Assembly: GCA_018644785.1 (NCBI GenBank)
Contig: JABGPV010000113.1
Span: 1 to 15,498, forward strand
Direction of reading: 5' to 3'
Length of the DNA: 15,498 bases
DNA from: Deltaproteobacteria bacterium
Lineage (GTDB): Bacteria; Desulfobacterota; DSM-4660; Desulfatiglandales; Desulfatiglandaceae
Position numbers and translations under genes: made by a program. Within the stretch, counting starts at the first letter, position 1. Every line of letters begins with the position of its first letter. The notes under the pieces were generated by a model. The model was given only the letters and a program-made list of their open reading frames with translations. It was not told where the DNA came from and ran no database searches. Below, piece by piece: positions 1 through 5,760 of the stretch.

Positions 1-214
1 TCAAGGTTTTGCTGTAATTTGAGTTTCGACGCAAAGCTAATGAAAAGCATAGCCAGACCAAAATGCACGGTGTCAAAATCGTACCTTTTCTATATTTGTC
101 TTTTTGATGTTCTTTGAGAACATCATCAATGATTGGCTGAATAATTTTCTCAAAAGGCGCAAACTCAAAATGACTTCCAACTTGGGAGAAAGCTTCTGCG
201 GCGGTTTTGATCAT
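1..214 (-). CDS. IS4-family transposase, N-terminal part (runs off left edge)
   Basis: Reading leftward from an ATG at 214, the frame stays open to the window edge, giving the first 71 residues of a transposase. The visible part has the look of the N-terminal domain of IS4-type DDE transposases: a stretch with F-E-K-I-I-x-P-I-I-D, then a basic segment (K-Y-R-K-G), then a hydrophobic helix (I-L-V-W-L-C-F-S-L-A-L-R-R) and N-Y-S-K-T-L. The catalytic DDE core lies outside the window, so activity cannot be judged. The start is supported by GAGG eight bases upstream (223-226). The leader holds inverted repeats and a candidate promoter, described separately. The far end of the element is not visible, so its terminal repeats and target duplication cannot be delimited. 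Confidence 0.75.
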   Translation of the reverse strand, partial: MIKTAAEAFSQVGSHFEFAPFEKIIQPIIDDVLKEHQKDKYRKGTILTPCILVWLCFSLALRRNSNYSKTL

Positions 215-217
215 GAC

Positions 218-277
218 TCTATCCTCATCTGAATTTTCCGATTAAATGGTCATTGGATGACCCCATCAGAGGATAGA
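218..277 (-). promoter_or_regulatory. Leader of the IS4 transposase: promoter nested inside an RBS-masking inverted repeat
   Basis: On the minus strand a -10 like TTTAAT (241-246) sits 17 bases from a weak -35 CTGATG (264-269). The spacer holds a GGTCAT/ATGACC palindrome (248-262). Outside it, a perfect 9-bp inverted repeat (269-277 with 218-226) includes the GAGG ribosome binding site of the transposase. A transcript entering from upstream would carry both arms and pair up the RBS. A transcript started at the internal promoter would lack the upstream arm. The repeats are seen directly; the promoter and the regulatory reading are inferred from IS10/IS50. Confidence 0.4.
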
Positions 278-424
278 TGAACATGAAAAAAATGTCCCGC
301 GCCATATTTTGAGATTTTTCAACGAAATCAGAAGCGTGACCTGGTCAAGCCTGTTTTTGTTGCTTTTTCATATAATTCCTTCGTATTTTGACGATTAACT
401 GAAGATATCAACTATTCTACAACA

Positions 425-841
425 GTGAATGCAATTCATTCACGGGTATTGGACCTAAATGCCGACGAAATATGGAAGCTATATGTGACACTGACCCGGA
501 TAGAAAACGCATTTCGGGATTTGAAGTCGTATCTGGGCTTGCGTCCGAACCAACATCAAAAAGAAGACCGCGTTGACGGCCACATATTTATTTCAATCCT
601 TGCCTATCATCTGCTTCACGCCATCGAATATATGTTGCGAGCTCGGGGTGTACATTCCCGCTGGGCTACCATAAAACGCGTGGTAAGCACACATGCCTAT
701 TCGACAATACAGCTGCCTACAACCGCTGGTCCGGTAATCAATATCAGGAAGCCGGGCATCCCGGAAGGCATCCATATGGAGATTTATGAGAAACTGAAGG
801 TAGGCTACAAACATTTACCGTTAAGGCGCAACCTCGCCTGA
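425..841 (+). pseudogene. C-terminal remnant of an IS1634-type (IS4 superfamily) transposase
   Basis: This 138-residue frame corresponds to the C-terminal part of IS1634-type transposases. The recognisable core begins near residue 14 (E-I-W-K-L-Y, then T-L-T-R-I-E-N-A-F-R-D-L-K-S). It continues with L-G-L-R-P-N-Q-H-Q-K-E-D-R-V-D-G-H and the hydrophobic helix I-S-I-L-A-Y-H-L-L-H. The conserved E in I-E-N-A-F is probably the last acidic residue of the DDE triad. Full-length members are several times longer, and the upstream frame is closed by a stop at 389-391, so most of the protein is missing and the GTG at 425 is only the first possible start. It ends with a stop at 839-841. It lies just right of the IS4 transposase 5' end, consistent with disruption by that insertion or by an older deletion. 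Not expected to be active. Confidence 0.8.
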
Positions 842-859
842 TCAAAAAAGTAAGGCGAG
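833..859. repeat. 7-bp inverted repeat at the end of the transposase remnant
   Basis: CTCGCCT at 833-839 is complementary to AGGCGAG at 853-859, with a 13-base loop overlapping the stop codon of the remnant. There is no T-run after it, so it is not a convincing intrinsic terminator. It may be part of the right end of the old insertion sequence. Confidence 0.35.
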
Positions 860-973
860 TCTGTAGTACCTTGATCTGTAAGAGACAGGAAATATTGAAC
901 TTTTTTTTGAAGTGCGAAAGTCGGGCTAAAGGAACGCAGAGCATGGGAACGAGGAAACCCGTCCCGCAAACCG

Positions 974-1420
974 CTAACGGTTACCTCTTCCTGAGCCGCT
1001 GCCGGAGCCTTTCTCTGAACCATCCTTTGTGCCCTGACCTGATCCTGCGCCATAGCCGGAACCATCCCGGGAACGTTCTCCGGTGCCGGTCCCGTCTTTG
1101 GCACCGTAACCTTTGCCTTTTCCCTGGCCGGAACCGCTGCCGTCGCACTGCCCGGAACCGCCACCTTTGCCCCCTCCCCCGCCACCTCTGCCGCCTCCCC
1201 CGCCACCGCGGGCCAGAAGGATATTCATACCATCATTCTGGAATTCAGCGGTCACCTGGTGTGCGGGCTGGGTTCGGAACGAAAACCAGTAGCTGGCATC
1301 ACCCGGGCCGGTATCCGCGCCTGCGGGTGTTCCCCAGGAGATGACGGCCATGCTCAGACCCATGCCAAGCACTTTTACCCATCCTGTACGCTTTCGCGAA
1401 TTTTCGATTATGCGTTTCAT
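974..1420 (-). CDS. Small exported glycine-rich low-complexity protein
   Basis: A 148-residue protein with three parts. Residues 1-36 form a Sec-type signal peptide: basic start M-K-R, hydrophobic core V-L-G-M-G-L-S-M-A-V-I, likely cleavage after A-G-A. Residues 37-70 look like an ordinary folded segment (Y-W-F-S-F-R-T-Q-P, ending N-I-L-L-A-R). From about residue 71 to the end the chain is almost entirely Gly, Ser, Lys, Asp, Thr and Arg. It starts with poly-Gly blocks split by Arg and Lys, then gives loose repeats of K/R-D-G-T/S-x-x-G and Y-G-A. The tail holds a single Cys. The ATG has a strong AAGGAG site at seven bases. The gene lies 110 bases downstream of the methyltransferase on the same strand; co-transcription is possible but unproven. 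I do not recognise a named family. Surface attachment or cation binding by the Asp-Gly tail is only a guess. The plus-strand frames over it are GC-driven shadows. Confidence 0.7.
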   Translation of the reverse strand: MKRIIENSRKRTGWVKVLGMGLSMAVISWGTPAGADTGPGDASYWFSFRTQPAHQVTAEFQNDGMNILLARGGGGGGRGGGGGGKGGGSGQCDGSGSGQGKGKGYGAKDGTGTGERSRDGSGYGAGSGQGTKDGSEKGSGSGSGRGNR

Positions 1421-1530
1421 TATTGAACTCCTTTCTTTTCTGCCGTCCGCCCTGATCGTTCATAGAGCGTCCCCGAATAATCTTTCTCCCAACACCCCGT
1501 TCAGACACGAGATATATTTCCATTCTGGGG

Positions 1531-2523
1531 TCAGACACGCGCTTTCATGAGATGAGAACTCCCACTGATGAAAAGGCCGTCCGTACGATCCTTGAAGTAG
1601 CGTTCTTTCGCCGCTTCAGGCCCAAAATCCTCCACCTGCGTGAACCCCATACCCCGGAGCTCTAGCCCGAGGGATGCTGGATCAAAGTAGGTGATAAAGG
1701 GTTCCCCGATGGCCGCCACCCGACGTGCCAGATACTCCCGGGCGGACCGTTGACGCTCCGTCAGCATCGAGGACAAGATCCCGTAGTCGAAAACGATCTC
1801 GGTGCCTGAGGGCAGGGAGGCCACAAACTTGAACGTCTCCATGACCGCTGTCTTCGTCAGATACATCACAACGCCAAGCATCGAAAAAAACGCCGGCTCA
1901 TCCGCCTTGAAACCTGCGCGATTCAGAGCGTCGGCGAGCGTCTGTTGCTCGAAGTCAACGGGGGCGAACGCCAGCGAATCTGGAATCGCTATTCCCGCCT
2001 CGCCAAGCCGGACGCGCTTCCAGGCCTGCATGACCGGATGGTCCACCTCGAAGACGCGCAGACGCGACACAGGGTAGGGATTTCGATAACCGAACGTGTC
2101 CAAACCAGCCCCCAGGATGACGTACTGTCTGACGCCTCTCTGAATGGCACGGTACAATTCGTCCTCTGCGTACCGGCTCCGCAGAGCAATGAATGCGCGC
2201 AGGGAACTTTTTTTCTGAAGCTGACACAGATCTACCCAAGTTTTCTTTTCGGCATTTTCGCAGATAATCTTTAACGCAAGGGGGTCATGGAAGACTCTGG
2301 GAAAATCGATCAATTGGTGTACCGCCCTGCGCTTTGCCGCACCAAGCGCGGTTCTGCTCGGGCGGCCCTCCGCCATGGGACTGCTGCTCCCGGCTCCATC
2401 GGACACAGGGCTCCCAGCAGCGGCTCTGGCGAAGGGGACTTTTAAATCTACAAACGCTACTGACAGCCCGGCTGCCAGCCCGCTGAGCATAAAATCCCGC
2501 CGGGTAACCTGCCTCTCGTCCAT
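1531..2523 (-). CDS. LCMT/TIGR00027-type SAM-dependent methyltransferase with Tat-type leader
   Basis: A 330-residue class I SAM-dependent methyltransferase of the leucine carboxyl methyltransferase-like (PF04072/TIGR00027) type. Hallmarks are S-R-T-A near residue 56, F-x-D-P-L-A at 78-83, R-A-F-I-A-L-R-S-R-Y ending at 118, and the SAM motif I-L-G-A-G-L-D-T-F-G-Y-R at 136-147. The acidic end of strand 2 follows as F-E-V-D-H-P. Substrates of bacterial members are mostly unknown. The N-terminus is odd: T-R-R-D-F-M-L at residues 7-13, a hydrophobic stretch and an Ala-rich end (F-A-R-A-A-A) make a textbook twin-arginine signal, followed by a Ser/Gly linker before the enzyme domain. I chose the ATG at 2523 because GGGAG lies seven bases upstream; an extension to 2559 would need an ATT start and has no ribosome site. 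The protein reaches its normal C-terminal end. Family call is firm; export is inferred. Confidence 0.85.
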   Translation of the reverse strand: MDERQVTRRDFMLSGLAAGLSVAFVDLKVPFARAAAGSPVSDGAGSSSPMAEGRPSRTALGAAKRRAVHQLIDFPRVFHDPLALKIICENAEKKTWVDLCQLQKKSSLRAFIALRSRYAEDELYRAIQRGVRQYVILGAGLDTFGYRNPYPVSRLRVFEVDHPVMQAWKRVRLGEAGIAIPDSLAFAPVDFEQQTLADALNRAGFKADEPAFFSMLGVVMYLTKTAVMETFKFVASLPSGTEIVFDYGILSSMLTERQRSAREYLARRVAAIGEPFITYFDPASLGLELRGMGFTQVEDFGPEAAKERYFKDRTDGLFISGSSHLMKARV

Positions 2524-2717
2524 GATATTTCTCCCTTTGTACGCGTGGGGGAAAGGCAATAATGAGAAGATACGGGGTCAGCCCTTGAATCAGGGCAAAG
2601 CACCTCGGTTTCTATCCACGAAAGCGATCGTCATCCCCGAAATATTCATCATCGAAAAAGCGGGCGCCCTTTTCGATCAGCTCCCGGATGGATACCCTTG
2701 GGGTCATTTATCGTTTT

Positions 2718-2832
2718 GCCTGGGCTAAAAAATACAAAACCCCGCTCTCCATCTGTTCGGGATTAACGGGGTTTTTTGGCTCGATCTAAACCATTCTTAA
2801 TCCTCTTTTTTTCATTGAATCAAAGAAGAAAT
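2718..2832. repeat. 115-bp dispersed repeat, copy 1
   Basis: Direct repeat of 5541-5654 in the same orientation, about 14 differences including one single-base indel, so roughly 88 percent identical by eye. Both copies contain a hairpin of AACCCCG with CGGGGTT, the block GGCTCGAT, then TAAACCAT, and CTCTTTTTTTCATTGAA. Neither copy encodes protein. Similarity stops sharply at GCCTGGG on the left and at AAAGAAGRAAT on the right. Confidence 0.85.
2736..2777. terminator. Bidirectional intrinsic terminator-like hairpin in repeat copy 1
   Basis: A 9-bp stem (2736-2744 AAAACCCCG with 2767-2775 CGGGGTTTT) is followed by a T-run on the plus strand (through 2777). On the minus strand it is followed by TTTTG and then a T-rich tract into 2727. 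It could stop transcripts in either direction. The nearest gene that could use it is the minus-strand decarboxylase ending at 3763, almost 1 kb upstream. Confidence 0.6.
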
Positions 2833-3644
2833 ATTGGCTCACGAATTCTTTATTATATTGCCTACACCCAGCTAGTCATTAAGTCAATATATACTTGATG
2901 CTGAACGCATCTTTGTGATCGTTTCCCTTCTTGCTCAAGATGTGGTCGAATAAAAGGTATTTCAAGATAAGGGTATCCATGTTTGTGTCTCTTTTCGCTC
3001 AGTTTGCAGGTATCGTAACAGACGGGTTTGACAGATACGGTCGCAGCTTGATCTTTTTCTTGTGGGGATTTCACTTTTTCAGAAAAATTCAGCGCCCCAT
3101 CAATCGGATATTTGCGCTATGGCCCTTTTTAGCAACCAATATGGTCAACAGCCAAGCTGCCAAGATAGCCTGTCGGATCGCTTGTAAATTCGTTGGAATT
3201 GGGATGAACTCGAGGGAAAAGAGCACGGTTGAATCTAAAAATGATCCATTTTTCCAGAACTATATTCCCCACAGTCATCTTGATTCTTTTTTTGTCCGTT
3301 GAATCTTCAAACGGCTACAGCGACATCGATGTGATTCTTTTTATCATTACTGTTTTCAAGACCTGCCAGGACGGCCAGGAAAAAAGCCAATATGAAATTT
3401 TAAAAGATTGGCATGATACCAATTTGGAACGTAGGCTTAACGAATAGAGAAAAATGAGACCGTTCATCGTGGGGGTTATATCAGATAATGTCAGATTCAG
3501 AGTGGAGTGTGAAAAATGGCTAGGCTGGTTGAAATCCAAAATTTTTAAAAGCCTTCGCATGCTGGCTTGATAGATCGGTACGGAAAAACTGATGCGGGAG
3601 AAGAATTGCCGTGCAATCAGTTTCTAGCTCGTCGATTGACACTG

Positions 3645-3766
3645 TTAGGTGGGGACGCTGGTAAAAAAGTAAAAATCAATTTGTTCAACCGATACCCGTT
3701 TTGACCGGCAATGGCCTTTCCCCTTTCAACTAAACGGACGCGCAGCGTCCCCGGAATTTTACCTAA
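3645..3766. repeat. Imperfect inverted repeat with TTAGGT and GGGGACGCTG motifs
   Basis: TTAGGT-GGGGACGCTG at 3645-3660 on the plus strand is mirrored on the minus strand at 3766-3743, where TTAGGT and GGGGACGCTG are separated by eight bases (AAAATTCC). The right arm overlaps the stop codon of the decarboxylase gene. A related minus-strand motif, ATTCGGGGACGCT, lies at 1466-1478. The pattern resembles REP-like sequences left by REP-associated tyrosine transposases in deltaproteobacteria, but no such transposase is in the window. Confidence 0.45.
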
Positions 3767-5385
3767 TCATGGAGTAGCTGCTTAATTTTTTTATCAATCG
3801 GCACCACAATAGTTGTGACCCCTTTTTGATCCAGAGCCTGCCGGAACCTCGCCTGGATATGGTCAACTCTTTCTTCAAAATATGCTTTCGCGCCATAGCC
3901 TTTCGCCAGTGAAACAATGTCAAGACCGGGAAGATCAAGGCCGGGAACATTTGGCGTATCTTCCAGAAGTGCAAATGATTTCAATATGCCATATTCTTCA
4001 TTTCGCAATGCCACAATGACAAGGTGCAGTTCATGCTGAACAGCGGTCCAGATCGACTGAGGTGAATACTGAAATGAACCATCCCCTATAATTGCGATAA
4101 CGGGACGATTTCTTCCCAAACGCTTTTCTGCAAATGCAAGACCAACTGCGGCAGGCAAATCCCAGCCCAAACCGCCGGAGCCCATGGTGTAGTAGCTGTC
4201 CGGCTTGCGGATCGTACCCATTCTTGAGCGTCCCAGTTCCGGAATATTTGACGGAGATTCCTGGACAAGAATATAATCTTCGGGGATCTCTCGTGACAGC
4301 ACATCAAAAAGCTGTTGGGCCGTCAAAGGATAGTCGATATTTTTCAGCTCACCTGTATCCGAAGTTAAGCGATCATTAAGATTATGAGTCGGTTTTTGCC
4401 GTGCTGAAACGGATTCATTTAATGAAATCAAAGCCAGACGGCTGTCACTCATGAGGCTATCACCGGCAACAGACTTGGCAGCGTCATAAGCGTCATCCGT
4501 CACCTGTAATAATGTTGCACCATCCGGCAGGTATTCCCCCGGGATCCAGGGGTAGTAACGAAACACGGGTGCACCGATGACAACGATCAGATCATGTCCT
4601 TTCAGTGTTTCGCACAATGGACCAATGGCCGAAGGGAGACTGCCGGCAAAAAGCGGATGGTTTTCCGGGAAGGAAATTCGTTCTGAAAACGACCCGATCC
4701 ATACAGGGGCATTGAGTTTTTCGGCAAAAGCAACACCTTCATCCCATGCATTGCTTCTGGATATGTCACCGCCATAGACCAGAACGGGATTTTCACTTTG
4801 ATTGATCCTCTCAGCAAATTCTTGTAATCGTTCCGGATCTGGCGCAATTCTGGTTGAAGTGCTACGCAATACATCCACATCATCCATCTCCTTATCCCAG
4901 TCATCAAGGGGTAAAGAGAGAAAAACAGGTCCTGTCGGTTGCTGAACCGCGGTTGCATACGCCCGCATAAAAGCCCCCGGCACATCTTCGGGACGATAGG
5001 GTTGATAGCTCCATTTCACCCAGGGTTTAGGCAGGTTTTCAGCCTGTGTATTGGTAAGAAACGGTTCACAGAGAAGCATATCGCGGGTTTGCTGGCCCGC
5101 AGTAATGATCAATGGTGTTTTGTTGACGTATGAGGTTAATATGCAGCCCATTGCATTCCCCATCCCTGCCCCGGTATGCACATTGACCATGACCGGCTTC
5201 CTTAATCCTTGTGACAATCCATCAGCGATTCCCACGACACTGGCCTCCTGAAGCGCCAGTATATAGGTGAAATCGTCAGGAAAGTTTTTTAAAAATGTCT
5301 CTTCGGTTGAGCCTGGATTACCCACAATTATACGAAGGTCAAGTTTACGCAGCAAATTGAAGGTAACATCGCGTACTGTCGGCAT
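3763..5385 (-). CDS. Thiamine-diphosphate-dependent 2-oxoacid decarboxylase, benzoylformate decarboxylase-like
   Basis: A 540-residue ThDP enzyme most similar to Pseudomonas putida benzoylformate decarboxylase (MdlC, 528 residues), which turns benzoylformate into benzaldehyde and CO2. Alignment by eye is close in the N-terminal domain: G-N-P-G-S with Ser26, Q-E with the cofactor-activating Glu47, and N-V-H with His70, all at the same numbers. L-V-K-W-S-Y-type and D-D-W-D-K blocks are also shared. The ThDP/Mg motif is G-D-G-S at 434-437 through R-N-E-E-Y-G near 461-466. Differences fall in the active site: family His281 is Tyr278, Ala460 is Ile467 (Phe464 kept as Phe471), and the F-C-A-A loop reads T-M-G-S. 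The real substrate may therefore not be benzoylformate. No mandelate-pathway genes adjoin it; it stands alone between two repeats. The ATG has AAGGGG close upstream. Likely cytoplasmic tetramer. Fold certain, substrate open. Confidence 0.88.
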   Translation of the reverse strand: MPTVRDVTFNLLRKLDLRIIVGNPGSTEETFLKNFPDDFTYILALQEASVVGIADGLSQGLRKPVMVNVHTGAGMGNAMGCILTSYVNKTPLIITAGQQTRDMLLCEPFLTNTQAENLPKPWVKWSYQPYRPEDVPGAFMRAYATAVQQPTGPVFLSLPLDDWDKEMDDVDVLRSTSTRIAPDPERLQEFAERINQSENPVLVYGGDISRSNAWDEGVAFAEKLNAPVWIGSFSERISFPENHPLFAGSLPSAIGPLCETLKGHDLIVVIGAPVFRYYPWIPGEYLPDGATLLQVTDDAYDAAKSVAGDSLMSDSRLALISLNESVSARQKPTHNLNDRLTSDTGELKNIDYPLTAQQLFDVLSREIPEDYILVQESPSNIPELGRSRMGTIRKPDSYYTMGSGGLGWDLPAAVGLAFAEKRLGRNRPVIAIIGDGSFQYSPQSIWTAVQHELHLVIVALRNEEYGILKSFALLEDTPNVPGLDLPGLDIVSLAKGYGAKAYFEERVDHIQARFRQALDQKGVTTIVVPIDKKIKQLLHD

Positions 5386-5448
5386 ATTTCCCCTTCTTTC
5401 AATTATTATTCAGATATAGATTCATCACTTGTGTATCCATAACCGGTG

Positions 5449-5475
5449 ATTGTATGGTTTCTGTTTATCGGTCAA
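5449..5475 (-). promoter_or_regulatory. Candidate promoter of the decarboxylase gene
   Basis: Minus-strand TTGACC (5470-5475) and TACAAT (5449-5454) are separated by 15 bases, shorter than ideal. The position, about 65-90 bases upstream of the ATG at 5385, fits. This rests on consensus matching only. Confidence 0.3.
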
Positions 5476-5509
5476 AGGAGATTCTCTTTCATGTAAACCG
5501 TCCCTGTTG

Positions 5510-5534
5510 CGTTCCCCCCCGGAGCATGGGAACG
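5510..5534. repeat. Degenerate REP-like palindrome (CGTTCCC...GGGAACG)
   Basis: CGTTCCC at 5510-5516 is complementary to GGGAACG at 5528-5534 around a short C-rich and GGAGCAT centre. The right arm with its flank, GAGCATGGGAACGAG (5522-5536), recurs exactly at 939-953 downstream of the glycine-rich gene. The shape matches short CGTTCCCA/TGGGAACG palindromes I associate with deltaproteobacterial intergenic DNA. Confidence 0.5.
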
Positions 5535-5540
5535 AGAATG

Positions 5541-5654
5541 GCCTGGGTTCAGAAATACAGAACCCCGCCCTCCATCCGGTCGGGAGTAACGGGGTTTTTG
5601 GCTCGATTTAAACCATCCTAAATCCTCTTTTTTTCATTGAAACAAAGAAGGAAT
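5541..5654. repeat. 115-bp dispersed repeat, copy 2, with terminator-like hairpin
   Basis: Second copy of the repeat at 2718-2832, same orientation. Its hairpin is AACCCCG (5561-5567) with CGGGGTT (5590-5596), plus a CCC/GGG pairing inside the loop. A T-run follows on the plus strand (5595-5599). On the minus strand the downstream tract is less T-rich than in copy 1. It lies 107 bases beyond the last gene of the minus-strand operon and could serve as its terminator. Confidence 0.8.
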
Positions 5655-5760
5655 TATCGCAACATGAGGGCTTGGTTCTAATGGCCTCGCCCATGTAGAC
5701 AGAGGAATGATAAAAAGGAAGTACGGGACATTTTCATGTACAAAGAATCCGGGATGCCGA

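Larger units (their letters stand above)
2524..3762. other. Long intergenic region with repeats and decayed ORFs, no convincing gene
   Basis: This 1.2-kb stretch separates two minus-strand genes. It holds the first copy of a 115-bp terminator-bearing repeat (2718-2832) and an inverted pair of GGGGACGCTG motifs near its end. A 31-codon minus-strand frame (2707 to 2612) reads like protein, with R-E-L-I-E-K-G-A-R-F-F-D-D-E-Y-F-G, but has no good ribosome site. It may be the tail of a lost gene. Plus-strand frames at 2931-3302 and 3229-3570 (the latter interrupted by one TAG at 3445) are AT-rich and match nothing I know. From about 2780 to 3640 the sequence is clearly more AT-rich than the genes around it, consistent with decay or foreign origin. 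Confidence 0.6.
5386..5760. other. Intergenic region with REP-like palindrome and second terminator repeat
   Basis: This 375-bp gap lies between the decarboxylase start and the end of the three-gene operon to the right. From left to right it holds a candidate minus-strand promoter (5449-5475), a degraded CGTTCCC/GGGAACG palindrome (5510-5534), and the second copy of the 115-bp repeat (5541-5654). The last 100 bases before the operon's final stop show nothing recognisable. No ORF here looks coding. Confidence 0.6.

Noticed and set aside
873..888. Ten bases TAAGAGACAG (879-888), preceded by GATCTG, resemble the inner end of the Tn5/Nextera mosaic end, hinting at a library artefact.
   Set aside because: The outer half of the 19-base mosaic end does not match, and the flanking sequence shows no break. 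Chance similarity is more likely.
871..1344. Plus-strand frame of 157 codons opposite the glycine-rich gene.
   Set aside because: It is rich in Arg, Cys, His and Pro, as expected from reading a Gly-rich gene backwards, and has no ribosome site. The minus strand has a signal peptide and a strong AAGGAG.
2736..2777. Possible rho-independent terminator for a plus-strand gene.
   Set aside because: No plus-strand gene ends nearby. The hairpin is part of a dispersed repeat, so I list it as bidirectional and do not assign it to a specific gene.
2862..3074. Minus-strand 70-residue frame and the opposing plus-strand frame at 2931-3302.
   Set aside because: Neither has a good ribosome site, signal, domain or familiar motif, and both lie in AT-rich DNA with repeat debris.
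5386..5500. Looked for a TPP riboswitch ahead of the thiamine-diphosphate enzyme.
   Set aside because: No thi-box elements such as CUGAGA are visible, and cofactor-using enzymes are rarely under TPP riboswitches.
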